Positions 55,606 through 64,000 of a stretch of DNA of 64,000 nt are shown here, piece after piece. Numbering within the stretch: position 1 is the stretch's first letter; every line of letters starts with the position of its first letter. Origin of the DNA: CPC320 sp002684375 (GTDB lineage Bacteria > Pseudomonadota > Alphaproteobacteria > Rhodobacterales > Rhodobacteraceae); assembly GCA_965662545.1 (NCBI GenBank), contig CBFIHZ010000013.1, positions 26,518-90,517 of the forward strand, given 5' to 3'. The notes below the pieces were generated by a model. It was not told where the DNA came from. It saw nothing but the letters and a program-made list of their open reading frames with translations, and ran no database searches. The position numbers were made by a program, and so were the translations under genes.

Positions 55606-56022
55606 TCAGTCACCGCGATGCATATCACAAATAATCTGCCAGTGTTCGGCACTGACGGGTTGCACGGACAATCGCGGATTATTCACCAGCATCATCGTTG
55701 CCAAACGTGGGTCTTTTTTGATCATCGCCAACGTGACCGGCGGGTCGACCGCCGACAGGCTTTTGATGTCCACACACTCCCAACGTGAATCGTCGCTCGT
55801 GCTGTCGGGATGCGAGACCGCAATCACCTCAACGATACCAACAATCGCTTTTTGCTTTTGCGAATGGTAGAAAAATCCCTGATCTCCCAACGCCATTTGG
55901 CGCATGAAATTCCGTGCCTGGTAATTGCGCACGCCATCCCATTCCTCGCCCTTTTCGCCTCGGGCGGTCTGATCGTGCCATCCCCAGGTATCTGGCTCGG
56001 ATTTAAACAGCCAATACTGCAT
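55606..56022 (-). CDS. EVE-domain protein
   Basis: A 138-residue protein made of one EVE (PUA-like) domain: MQYWLFKSEPDTWGW at the start, WDGVRNYQARNFMRQM, GDQGFFYHSQKQKAIVGI and the DPRLATMMLVNNPRLSVQPV tail (quoted in part). EVE domains bind modified nucleobases in DNA or RNA. In alphaproteobacteria this gene often lies beside gpsA and tsaD as here, a link to tRNA or nucleotide quality control that is not understood. A GAGATG-type leader is weak; ATG 56022 is the family start. Confidence 0.93.
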   Translation of the reverse strand: MQYWLFKSEPDTWGWHDQTARGEKGEEWDGVRNYQARNFMRQMALGDQGFFYHSQKQKAIVGIVEVIAVSHPDSTSDDSRWECVDIKSLSAVDPPVTLAMIKKDPRLATMMLVNNPRLSVQPVSAEHWQIICDMHRGD

Positions 56023-56055
56023 CTCATAAAACCTTTGCTATTTATGACTTAGGAT

Positions 56056-57021
56056 TTACTCTTCTTTTAGTGGCCGGGACAACAGCATTTCCATGGCCTG
56101 TGAAATATCTATAGCGCCCTCCAACAACCCGACCACCGCCGCAGTGATTGGCATTTCGATCTGCATATCTCGCGCTCGGCTCAAAGTCGCCCGGGCAGTG
56201 GCAGCCCCCTCGACAGTAATCTTGGGGTCAAATTCAACACCCTGACCCAGCGCAACGCCAAACCGATAATTGCGTGACGCCTGGGTGCTACAGGTCAGCG
56301 TCAGATCGCCAAACCCTGACAGACCGGCAAGTGTTTCAGGTCGCGCGCCCAGTGGTAGGGCCATCCGTTGCATTTCGGCATATCCGCGGGTCATTAACGC
56401 CGCACGGGCGCTGTCGCCCAAGCCAGCCCCCATCGCCGCACCACATGCGATGGCAATGACGTTTTTAATCGCACCGCCCAGTTCAGCCCCAATTGTGTCT
56501 GTCGTACGATAGAGCCGCAGGTTTGAGGTTGTGAGTTGTTTCTGCAGTTGCTGGCCAATTGCATCATCGGCGCTGGCAAGTGTCAGCGCCGTTGGTAAGC
56601 CGCAAGCGATATCATGGGCAAAACTGGGGCCGGTCAACAATGCGCTTTGACAACTTGGAACAACGTCTTGCAAGATTGCCAACGGACCCAGATTACTGGA
56701 CTGTTCGATCCCCTTGCAACACACCACCAAGATTTTGCCTTCGAGAACTGTGCCATAATCCTCTATTAGCTGTCGCAAGGTCTGCATCGGCACCGCCAGC
56801 AGCAACGTCTGCTGCGCTGCAACCTGATTGAAATCCGCCGTTGGCTTCAATGCGATTGGCAGCGAAGTGCCAGGCAGATACCGACTGTTTTCCCGGTGCA
56901 TCTGCAAATCGCCTATATGGGACTTATTGCGTCCCCAGAGGGTAACTTCAGGATGTTTTCCGCTCAGAGAGACGGCCAGTGCCGTCCCAAATGCACCAGC
57001 ACCGATAATCCCGACACTCAC
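56056..57021 (-). CDS. gpsA: NAD(P)-dependent glycerol-3-phosphate dehydrogenase
   Basis: A 321-residue enzyme making sn-glycerol-3-phosphate for phospholipids. The dinucleotide motif is GIIGAGAFGTAL (G7-x-G9-x2-G12). LWGRNKSHIGDL, LTGPSFAHDIACGLPTA, catalytic Lys in AELGGAIKNVIAIACG (near 186) and SRNYRFGVALGQG all match. It begins four bases inside the tsaD 3' end (ATGA-type overlap), so the two are co-translated. No anomalies. Confidence 0.96.
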   Translation of the reverse strand: MSVGIIGAGAFGTALAVSLSGKHPEVTLWGRNKSHIGDLQMHRENSRYLPGTSLPIALKPTADFNQVAAQQTLLLAVPMQTLRQLIEDYGTVLEGKILVVCCKGIEQSSNLGPLAILQDVVPSCQSALLTGPSFAHDIACGLPTALTLASADDAIGQQLQKQLTTSNLRLYRTTDTIGAELGGAIKNVIAIACGAAMGAGLGDSARAALMTRGYAEMQRMALPLGARPETLAGLSGFGDLTLTCSTQASRNYRFGVALGQGVEFDPKITVEGAATARATLSRARDMQIEMPITAAVVGLLEGAIDISQAMEMLLSRPLKEE

Positions 57022-58115
57022 GCTTTTGCACCTTTTTTGCCGCTGCCCAGCAAGGCCGGACTGGTGCGGTCAAGTGGCCAGCGGGGGCGCGCGGATAGGT
57101 CCATTTCATCACACATGCCAAGGCGAAACCGCTCAAGTCCGACGTAGGCGATCATCGCCGCATTATCGGTACAAAGCGCCAGAGGAGGTGCATTAAAATC
57201 GACCCCCTTGGCTGCACAGACTGTCTCAAGCCGGGTTCGAATTGCATGATTGGCCGCAACCCCCCCCGCCACGGCAAAAACCGGCTTTAAGGGGGTCGAC
57301 TGCAAATAAACCGCAATCGCACGGTCAGTTTTCTCGGCCAAGACATCAGTGACAGCGGCTTGAAATCCCGCGCATAGATCGAATCGATCGATCACGGTCA
57401 GGCCGCCATTTTCCGCAATGATCTGATCGCGACTACGCCGCAAGGCCGTTTTCAACCCCGAAAACGACAGATCACACCCCCGCCTGTCCAGCAGTGGCCG
57501 TGGCAGCCGGAACCTGTCTGGATCGCCAAGCTTGGCCTCGGCTTCAACTGACGGACCACCAGGCTGTGACAGGCCCAAAAGACGGGCTGTTTTATCAAAC
57601 GCCTCGCCCGGGGCATCGTCAATCGTACCTCCCAACCGGGTAAAACTGTCAACGCCCTCGACCAGCAGAAACTGGCAGTGGCCACCAGACACCAGAAGCA
57701 TCAGATAAGGATAGTCCACCGCATCGGTGAGACGCGGGGTCAGCGCATGGCCTGCCAAATGGTTAACGCCGATTAAAGGCTTCCCCGATCCCGCACAAAG
57801 CCCCTTGGCACACATCACCCCCGACAACACACCACCGATCAAACCCGGCCCGGCAGTGACTGCGACAGCATCCATTTCGCCCAGATCAAGAGCGGCATGA
57901 TCCAAGGCCTCTTCGACGCATAAATCGAGCTTTTCAGCATGGGCACGGGCGGCAATTTCGGGCACAACACCCCCAAAGTCCCGGTGCAGTTCTGACTGAC
58001 CATGAACAACGGATGCCAGAATTTCTGGCCGATTTCCCGCTGTGTGACGCACGACTGCCGCTGCGGTGTCATCGCAACTGCTTTCTAATCCCAAAATTGT
58101 CAGTGTCTGGTTCAT
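57018..58115 (-). CDS. tsaD: tRNA N6-adenosine threonylcarbamoyltransferase TsaD
   Basis: A 365-residue member of the Kae1/Gcp family. It opens TILGLESSCDDTAAAVV. The metal-binding histidines lie in INHLAGH-type GVNHLAGHALTPR, followed by LLVSGGHCQFLLV and LGGTIDDAPGEAFDK. It transfers the threonylcarbamoyl group to A37 of tRNA, with TsaE (also in this window) as partner. ATG 58115 fits the family; in-frame ATGs at 58127 and 58139 would add four and eight residues. Divergent from hemD. Confidence 0.95.
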   Translation of the reverse strand: MNQTLTILGLESSCDDTAAAVVRHTAGNRPEILASVVHGQSELHRDFGGVVPEIAARAHAEKLDLCVEEALDHAALDLGEMDAVAVTAGPGLIGGVLSGVMCAKGLCAGSGKPLIGVNHLAGHALTPRLTDAVDYPYLMLLVSGGHCQFLLVEGVDSFTRLGGTIDDAPGEAFDKTARLLGLSQPGGPSVEAEAKLGDPDRFRLPRPLLDRRGCDLSFSGLKTALRRSRDQIIAENGGLTVIDRFDLCAGFQAAVTDVLAEKTDRAIAVYLQSTPLKPVFAVAGGVAANHAIRTRLETVCAAKGVDFNAPPLALCTDNAAMIAYVGLERFRLGMCDEMDLSARPRWPLDRTSPALLGSGKKGAKA

Positions 58116-58187
58116 TGCTGTTTCCATTGCGTGCCTCACTCAGGGCAGGTAACATCTGTTTAGGTTTCAAACAATCCCGACGGTAGT

Positions 58188-58940
58188 ATGACAGACAGGC
58201 GCATTGCATTGCTTTTGACCCGGCCACTTGCGCAATCAAAGGGGTTTGTAAACTTATTTGAAGGGGTGTCTCAGCCCAGCCCCGTACACATATGTATCTC
58301 ACCGCTGTTTGAGATTATATTTCAGGGCCCACTACCGGATATGTCGCCCTATCGCAGCCTGATCTTCACATCAAGCAATGGTGTTCGGGCATTTTCGCAG
58401 CTTAAACCAAGCAGTATATTGCCCAGCTTTACCGTGGGAAAAGTGACCGCCGAGACCGCTATTTCCGTGGGATTGCCAGCACAAATGTTAGGGCTGGATG
58501 TGCAGGATTTTACCGAGGCAATACTGTCCTTGAAGCCCGAAACACCCTGTCTGCATCTGCGGGGCGATATTAGTCGCAGCGCATTGGCCACCCAGCTCTC
58601 AAACGCAGGCCTCGCCACAGATGAGGCCATTGTCTATCGTCAGCGCGGGCTGCCACTGACGGAAGAGGCTCAACAGATTTTACTTGGAACCGACCCCGTT
58701 ATTGTACCACTGTTTTCGCCACGCAGCGCACAGCGTTTTAGAGCTGAATTCGTAAAGACAAGCGGAACTGCGCCGATTTACGGGGTCGCACTGAGTAAGG
58801 CTGTTGCTACCGAGATGTCTGGTATAAATCTGGCGGATCTCGTCGTGGCCGAGCAACCCACCGCTACAGCAATGGGAAAGGCGATTAATAACTTGGTCGC
58901 GACATTGATTCATCTTGAGCGTGCACCGGTTACAAAGTAA
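58188..58940 (+). CDS. hemD: Uroporphyrinogen-III synthase
   Basis: A 250-residue HemD-fold protein. LLLTRPLAQSKGFVNLF opens it; YRSLIFTSSNGVRAFSQL, LHLRGDISRSALATQL, DEAIVYRQRGLPLTEE and VPLFSPRSAQRFRAEF follow in the order of the family. It closes hydroxymethylbilane to uroporphyrinogen III in haem synthesis. Sequence conservation in HemD is low, but these segments and the link to a mitofilin-like gene and hemY make the call firm. It lies 28 bases before the next gene. Confidence 0.88.
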   Translation: MTDRRIALLLTRPLAQSKGFVNLFEGVSQPSPVHICISPLFEIIFQGPLPDMSPYRSLIFTSSNGVRAFSQLKPSSILPSFTVGKVTAETAISVGLPAQMLGLDVQDFTEAILSLKPETPCLHLRGDISRSALATQLSNAGLATDEAIVYRQRGLPLTEEAQQILLGTDPVIVPLFSPRSAQRFRAEFVKTSGTAPIYGVALSKAVATEMSGINLADLVVAEQPTATAMGKAINNLVATLIHLERAPVTK

Positions 58941-58968
58941 AGTAATAGAAATCAGAAGGGGTTTTTCA

Positions 58969-60252
58969 GTGTCAGCTTCCAAGAACACAAAGAAAACGCC
59001 AAGTAAGCAACCCGGTCCAACAGATCGCGACAAATCTGTCGATACTGCGTCTGTAGAAGACAGTGCGCTCAAAGCCAGCGACTTATCTTCAAACGAGAGT
59101 GCCGTGTTACTGGATCAAGCAGACACCGGCGCCGCAGAGACTGTGGAACCTGAAGCATCAGAGAACGCTAAAAACAACAACAACATCAAAGCGCAGTCTT
59201 CAAAGCCAAATCAACCTGTGCCACAGCCAGCGCAGAGGTCACAATTTTTTGGATTTTTGGGTTTTATGTTTGCTGGCCTGCTCGTGGCGCTGGCAAGTTT
59301 CGGGGGGGCGCAATATTCTTCCGGCAACTGGCCGTTTAAACGCACAGAAACAGATTTCGAGGCGCGCCTTGCCGCACAATCGAACGAGATTTCGGCACTG
59401 AACGCAGTTATTGCCAGTTACGATGACACCACAGCCCTACAAGACCTGCAGGCGCAGATTGACAGCATGCGCACAATTGTAACAGATCTGGCAGCTTTGC
59501 AGGTCGAACTAGAGCAATTATCCGGTGTTCAGAACGAGACAATTGACCGAGTTGCAGCCCTTGAAGAAGAACTGACCAGCCAATCGGGTGTCAATCCGGC
59601 TTCGACTGCCGAGATCACGCGCTATTCCACAGCGCTCAGACAGGCGCAAACCCAAATTTCAGAGCAGAAAAAAGCACTGGCTGACCAAAAAGCAGACCTT
59701 GCTGAACTGAGTACAGCGGTTGAAATGATGCAACAAGAGACCAAATCGGCCACGCACCAAAGCCTGACACACGGTACAATTTCACAAGTCATTGGCGCGT
59801 TGGAAAGCGGCGCGCCCTTCGCCTTTGCAATCGCAGGTCTGCAGGATTTTGAAAACCTTTTATCACCAGCATTGGTGGCGGCGGCTCCCTATGGGGTGCC
59901 GACTGCAGATGTGTTGGCCCGGGCTTTCCCTGAACAATCCCGCACAGCACTGATCGCTGCGCGCACCACCGGTACACCACAGGTCAGCGGTTCAAACCGG
60001 GTTGGTGATTTCCTGCGCAGTCAACTTGGTATGCGCTCGATAACACCGCGCGCTGGTAATGATCCGGATGCGGTGTTGTCACGCGCCGAGGCCGCAATTC
60101 GAGCAGGGCAAGTATCGAACGCTCTGAGCGCTTTGACGGCACTTCCCGAAAGCGCCCGAACATCTATGGCAGAATGGATTGAACAGGCTGAATTACGACA
60201 GGCAGCTCAGCTTGCCGTGGCAGCATTGAGCCAGCGATTGCAAAAGGATTGA
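58969..60252 (+). CDS. Mitofilin/Mic60-like inner-membrane protein
   Basis: A 427-residue protein. The first 90 residues are polar and disordered (Lys, Ser, Asn, Pro rich). One membrane helix follows (about 93-113: FFGFLGFMFAGLLVALASFGG in part). A long coiled coil (about 130-270) leads to a helical C-terminal mitofilin signature (about 280-420) with SNRVGDFLRSQLGM and DPDAVLSRAEAAIRAG. Alphaproteobacterial Mic60 shapes intracytoplasmic membranes and typically sits between hemD and hemY, as here. Start is GTG 58969, with AAGGGG eight bases upstream. Confidence 0.88.
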   Translation: MSASKNTKKTPSKQPGPTDRDKSVDTASVEDSALKASDLSSNESAVLLDQADTGAAETVEPEASENAKNNNNIKAQSSKPNQPVPQPAQRSQFFGFLGFMFAGLLVALASFGGAQYSSGNWPFKRTETDFEARLAAQSNEISALNAVIASYDDTTALQDLQAQIDSMRTIVTDLAALQVELEQLSGVQNETIDRVAALEEELTSQSGVNPASTAEITRYSTALRQAQTQISEQKKALADQKADLAELSTAVEMMQQETKSATHQSLTHGTISQVIGALESGAPFAFAIAGLQDFENLLSPALVAAAPYGVPTADVLARAFPEQSRTALIAARTTGTPQVSGSNRVGDFLRSQLGMRSITPRAGNDPDAVLSRAEAAIRAGQVSNALSALTALPESARTSMAEWIEQAELRQAAQLAVAALSQRLQKD

Positions 60253-60260
60253 TATCTTAA

Positions 60261-61760
60261 ATGCTTTGGTCGCTGGTTAAAATTGTATTTTTTATTACCT
60301 TGATCGCAGTGTTAGCACTGACCGCTGGCGCATTAATGGAAACCAGTGGGGGGCTTCAAATCACATTTTCGGGGTTTGAATTTACGCTTGCGCCACTACA
60401 GACAGCCATCCTTACGGTGGTTTTACTGGTGCTGATTTGGCTGATATTGAAAATTCTATCGTTTATGATGGCCGTTTTGCGGTTTCTCAATGGGGATGAC
60501 ACTGCAGTTTCACGGTATTTTAACCGCAACCGAGAACGCAAAGGGTTTCAGGCCCTCTCCGAGGGTATGATGGCATTGGCATCAGGGGAAGGTCGTCTGG
60601 CCCTGGCCAAGGCCTCTAAAGCGGAAAAATATCTGGGCCGGCCCGAATTGACCAATTTACTTACCGCCCAGGCCGCAGAAATGGCAGGGGATAGGCGCAA
60701 AGCAGAGGCTGTCTATAAAGAACTGATACAGAATACGACGACACGCTTTGTCGGGGTGCGCGGTATTATGAAACAAAAGCTGGCCGATGGCGATACACAG
60801 ACCGCTATGAAACTCGCTGAGCATGCATTTGGTTTGAAACCCGGCCATGAAGACACGCAAGATGTGTTGCTGAAATTACAAGCCAACAGCGAGGATTGGT
60901 CCGGAGCGCGCAAAACGCTGGGTGCAAAGCTCAAACACGGCAACCTGCCGCGCGACATCCACAGAAGACGCGATGCCGTTCTTGCTCTGTCTGAAGCCTA
61001 TGAAGCAACAGACGACGCTCAAGCCGCTCATGCGGCCGCGATTGAGGCCAATCGCCTGTCGCCAGATCTGGTGCCAGCCGCAGTTTTGACGGCACAGGGC
61101 TACATCACCCAGTCCAAGCCACGTTATGCGGTGCGAGTTTTAAAAACGGCCTGGCAAGTGCAGCCACATCCCGATTTAGCCGCCGCTTTCGCACAGATCG
61201 TTCCCGACGAAACCCCTATTCAACGGATCAAACGGTTTCAAATTTTAATCAAACTTCATCCCGACCACCGAGAAACCTGCCTGCTTCTTGCCGAATTGTA
61301 TATCAGCGCCGAAGACTTTCCCGCCGCAAGGCGTGCGCTTGGAGCCTTGGCAGAAGAGGCGCCTGACGTGCGGTCCCTGACGATAATGGCAGCAATTGAG
61401 CGGGGCGAAGGCAGCTCTGATACCATCATTAAGGGCTGGCTCGCGCGCGCAATCACGGCGCCGCGCGGCCCACAGTGGGTGTGTGAGACCTGTAACAGCT
61501 TGCAAACCGAGTGGTCTGCTATCTGTCCAAATTGTGACAGTTTTGACAGCCAGAGTTGGAAAACGGCCCCTGCGCTGCACGACCCTGTAACGCCTGGATC
61601 GGAGATGTTGCCGCTGATTATTGGCGCACTGGAAGACCAAGCCGAGCCGCAAGAGTTCACGGCGGAGACAGCACCGCAAGAGACCTCGTCGGCGACGGAA
61701 AAAACAGATACGGCGGCGGCGGCAGATCTCTCAAGGCCAAACGGCGATAGAAATATTTAG
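60261..61760 (+). CDS. hemY: HemY-type tetratricopeptide membrane protein
   Basis: A 499-residue protein of the HemY_N family (not the protoporphyrinogen oxidase of the same name). Two membrane helices (about 5-25 and 42-68) are followed by the signature RYFNRNRERKGFQALSEGMMALASGEGRLAL in part, and TPR-like helices to about 400. A zinc ribbon with C-x2-C and C-x2-C (CETCNSL near 408, CPNCDSFDSQSW near 422) follows, and then an acidic, Ala/Thr-rich tail. Alphaproteobacterial HemY proteins often have this ribbon. Its role in haem synthesis is indirect. Its stop lies nine bases before an IS remnant, so the last residues may have been altered by insertion. Confidence 0.92.
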   Translation: MLWSLVKIVFFITLIAVLALTAGALMETSGGLQITFSGFEFTLAPLQTAILTVVLLVLIWLILKILSFMMAVLRFLNGDDTAVSRYFNRNRERKGFQALSEGMMALASGEGRLALAKASKAEKYLGRPELTNLLTAQAAEMAGDRRKAEAVYKELIQNTTTRFVGVRGIMKQKLADGDTQTAMKLAEHAFGLKPGHEDTQDVLLKLQANSEDWSGARKTLGAKLKHGNLPRDIHRRRDAVLALSEAYEATDDAQAAHAAAIEANRLSPDLVPAAVLTAQGYITQSKPRYAVRVLKTAWQVQPHPDLAAAFAQIVPDETPIQRIKRFQILIKLHPDHRETCLLLAELYISAEDFPAARRALGALAEEAPDVRSLTIMAAIERGEGSSDTIIKGWLARAITAPRGPQWVCETCNSLQTEWSAICPNCDSFDSQSWKTAPALHDPVTPGSEMLPLIIGALEDQAEPQEFTAETAPQETSSATEKTDTAAAADLSRPNGDRNI

Positions 61761-61769
61761 GGCCACAAC

Positions 61770-62644
61770 GGCTTTGTTGCACAAATCGACTGATGGGTGG
61801 GCATCCCTTCCCCCGGACGGACTTAGCCTGTTGGCTCAGTGACAGGTATGACCAGAGCCATATAACGGTTGAGGACAGCGATGGGGATTTGGATGTCCGT
61901 GACCTGCCCTTCGAAGTCCGTCGTCCTCAGCGACTGGCTGAGTTGTTTTATAAATGCATCTTCGTTTCGGCGCGGCTTTGGCGGTGGTATCTACACCACC
62001 GTCGCCACACGGTGCGGCTCAGACATCGCTGCGTCCTGACCGTTTTGTTTCAGGCAGTGGCTCCGGTGCTCGTCGGCTTCCAAGGTTTGGCGATCTAGCG
62101 CAGCGGGATCACCGCATGGGCGTGTCGGACGGCAACCGCCTCGTGGCATTTGCGCGGGTCGTAAGCGGTTTCTGTCGTGACGGACCCCAACCTCTGTTCA
62201 GATGGGATTTGATCGAGCAACTCAGGCAGCATGAGAGCACCGCCTACATTGCTTGTCGCGACCTTTCCAGCCCGAGCGTAAAATGTTTCCTCATCGATCC
62301 CACTGGGTATCTTGCGCCATATCCGGCGTTTAAGGCCCCCGTGCTTGCGGGTGTTCCATTCGCCTTCACCCTTGTGCCGGTACTATCGATCAAAAGGTTG
62401 AGTGGGCTAGGGCAGCCCTGATATGCAGGCTCACGTTCAGTGTCTTCTCGCGGCGACACAGGGTGCTGAGATCCGACACTGCCCAGTCCAGATCGACCAA
62501 GATCCGCGCCGGTTCAAGCTATCACTGAAAAACGATCAATTCATGGTTTTGTACTTCGTGGGGGACCAGCTGCTTATGCCCTCCAGTTATCATGCTGGAT
62601 TCATACAGTGAATTCGTCAAACCTATTTGTGCAACAATGCCCGG
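61770..62644 (-). mobile_element. IS5-family insertion sequence, decayed
   Basis: An 875-bp relic bounded by near-matching terminal repeats: GGCTTTGTTGCACAAAT on the left and, as reverse complement, GGGCATTGTTGCACAAAT on the right. Ends of this kind are typical of IS5-family elements. The transposase lies on the minus strand and is broken. No target-site duplication could be made out. It sits nine bases behind hemY. Confidence 0.82.
61823..62600 (-). pseudogene. IS5-family transposase, multiply frameshifted
   Basis: Fragments of a DDE transposase can be read on the minus strand by shifting frames: DLDWAVSDLSTLCRREKTLN, then NLLIDSTG with the first catalytic Asp, then EWNTRKHGGLKRRIWRKI, MLPELLDQIPSEQRLGSV, CHEAVAVRHAHAVIPLR, and the end IAVLNRYMALVIPVTEPTG. 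Stops and frame changes occur at least near 62370, 62098 and 61990, and the N-terminal portion is shortened. It is inactive. Confidence 0.82.
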
Positions 62645-62729
62645 TACTCTGAAAAGCGTTATAGACATGATAAAACGCGCAAAAGACGCTAAAATACTAC
62701 TTTGATATCTCTTATACTTTCATTTGTGT

Positions 62730-63021
62730 CGTAAAATCATTCAGGGATAGTTTCGTTTGGATTTTATGGCTGGACCATCAGGCCCGGTCTGTAGTTGCAG
62801 CAACACCTTTGGCGGACTCAACGCCGTCAGATCAAGACAGCCCCAAGGAGCCCGTAACCGCACGTTAAACCCTTTGTAACCACCGGTCCCACTGTGGCCT
62901 GCGCCTCATAGTATAGTAAAGTATCGTCCACCCGGACATGAGGCGATCGTAAACTTAGACAAAACCCAATTATACATTGACTCTTGACTTGGTGCGCCAA
63001 AAGCATCGCGCTTAAAATCAC
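62730..63021 (-). pseudogene. Unrecognised decayed reading frame
   Basis: On the minus strand HVRVDDTLLYYEAQATVGP is followed, after a frame change near 62880, by GYKGFNVRLRAPWGCLDL, ALSPPKVLLQLQTGPDGPA and a stop near 62730. Both halves look like real protein rather than noise, but I cannot name a family. The interval between the IS remnant and this frame (62645-62729) holds nothing recognisable. Confidence 0.4.
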
Positions 63022-63037
63022 CGGGTAATCTTATAGT

Positions 63038-63225
63038 TTGAAAAAACATCGTCATGTAAGAACGCAGGCTATAACATACGGACCAGAAATCGATGGACTG
63101 CGCGCTCTAGCCATCTTGGGAGTTGTTTTGTTCCAAGTTGACCTAAACAAATGTCCAGCGGCTTTGCAGGTGTTGATGTCTTCTTCGTCATCTCAGGCTA
63201 CCTTAATAGAGACAAAATTTTAGCT
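63038..63225 (+). pseudogene. Acyltransferase-3 (OafA-type) N-terminal fragment, frameshifted
   Basis: YGPEIDGLRALAILGVVLFQ matches the start of acyltransferase-3 membrane enzymes, which O-acetylate surface sugars. The next family motif, SGFAGVDVFFVISGYL, is present but in another frame, so a frameshift lies near 63150. Only the first helix and a half remain of a protein that is normally 350-650 residues. The stretch 63226-63575 shows no further recognisable part of it and no other gene. Confidence 0.75.
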
Positions 63226-63575
63226 GGCCTGAGGAGAAATAGTTTAAACGGTGATTTGAGGACAATCCATATTCATTAACTTTAGACCAGATGAAGCTTT
63301 TAAAGACTATGAGAAAAATTGCCCTGTTATCGGTAAGGCCCACAGCGCAAACCTAGGGTTTTCAAAGTGTGTGACGATCTAATTATAGAATTAACTTGGG
63401 GCGTTATGTCACTTGGGCATAGGTTTAAGGACGATCTGTACCCTCTGTCTTTGGAAGATATTAAATTTCTTAAAGGACCACGAGAAACACAGAATTTTCT
63501 AGGGTCAGGAGCCATCAATCACTTGTGGATTTAAGAGTGCTCTGAATTGATGTCCTCCGAAATCGGACGGTTAAC

Positions 63576-64000
63576 ATGACGGATCATTTTTGGCTTAACG
63601 AAGAACAGTTGGCGCGGATCAAGCCTTATTTCCCTTTGTCACATTGGGTGCCTCGTGTCGATGACCGCAAAGTTGTCAACGGCATCATCCACGTGATCAG
63701 AAACAGATTGCGTTGGCAGGATACACCGGATGTTTATGGACCACATAAAACTCTGTGTAACAGGGTCATACGTTGGTCGAAGATAGGCGTTTTTGACTAT
63801 ATTTTCGCTGCGTTGGTTGCCAAAAATAGTCCGCCTGATCGCCTGATGATCGACGCCACCCACCTCATAGCGCACCGCACGGCTTGCAGTTTGGTAAAAG
63901 GGGGATGTTCCCCGCGCTATCGACCACACCAAGGGCGGGCTGAACTCTAAGCCGCACGCGGTTTGCGACGGTGAAATTCGCCCAGTGCTGCTATTGCTGA
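63576..64000 (+). mobile_element. IS5-family transposase, 5' part, runs off the window
   Basis: The first frame (63576-63950) encodes a typical IS5-family N-terminus: FWLNEEQLARIKPYFPLSH, RVDDRKVVNGIIHVIRN, YGPHKTLCNRVIRWSKIGVF, and LMIDATHLIAHRTA with the first catalytic Asp. Near 63900 the family sequence continues in the +1 frame as PRAIDHTKGGLNSKPHAVCDG to the window edge. A run AAAAGGGGG stands at the switch point, so the two-frame layout may be programmed, as in some IS5 subgroups, or may be decay. Codons and style differ from the neighbouring housekeeping genes. Left terminal repeat was not located. Confidence 0.82.

Noticed and set aside
1..64000. tRNA or rRNA genes, CRISPR arrays, phage attachment sites
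   Set aside because: Read through on both strands; no cloverleaf-like or rRNA sequence, no regularly spaced repeats and no tRNA-associated direct repeats were recognised.

Overview
The window looks like chromosomal DNA of an alphaproteobacterium of the order Rhodobacterales (roseobacter group). This rests on gene content and order rather than a database match: a RegB / SenC-RegA redox regulon core, the trxA-addA-addB-murU-amgK-tsaE run, the tsaD-gpsA / hemD-mitofilin-like-hemY block, and clpQY-type hslVU. No rRNA, tRNA or CRISPR array was seen. Most of the window is dense housekeeping DNA with many 4-bp ATGA stop/start overlaps. Several loci carry decaying genes.

Left part (1-17.6 kb): the 5' end of amtB with glnK; a class A penicillin-binding protein; mlaC and mlaA (lipid asymmetry); a type I secretion pair in which the ABC ATPase is a wreck but the HlyD-type adaptor is intact; a RidA / GDPD / FemAB-like / pterin dehydratase run; a peroxiredoxin-like protein with an altered active site, divergent from a ferredoxin reductase and rsmD; map and sfsA; then a molybdopterin-binding protein, an acetyltransferase, a carboxymuconolactone decarboxylase-like protein and an OmpA-domain protein.

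Middle part (17.6-34.5 kb): HU, AMP nucleosidase, a VOC protein, a class IV aminotransferase pseudogene with two in-frame stops and a frameshift, then a compact exopolysaccharide locus. In that locus a YjbE/YjbF/YjbH-like secretion operon runs leftwards and a Wzz-like plus Wza-like pair runs rightwards from a shared 400-bp control region carrying TGTCACAT repeats. A WecA-type sugar-phosphate transferase converges on it. An AT-rich 1.1-kb gap follows, then hslU and hslV with an unrelated membrane protein gene between them.

Right part (34.6-61.8 kb): trxA, addAB, the MurU/AmgK cell-wall recycling pair, tsaE and a PAS-only membrane protein on the minus strand; regB divergent from senC-regA; a LysR remnant; two related acetyltransferases, one of which seems to start at ATT; a TPR-glycosyltransferase; a HD hydrolase; a methyltransferase; ahcY; an EVE protein, gpsA and tsaD; hemD, a mitofilin-like protein and hemY.

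The last 2.2 kb (61.77-64.0 kb) is a graveyard and mobile region: an IS5-family remnant directly behind hemY, an unrecognised decayed reading frame, a frameshifted acyltransferase fragment, and the start of a second IS5-family element that runs off the window.
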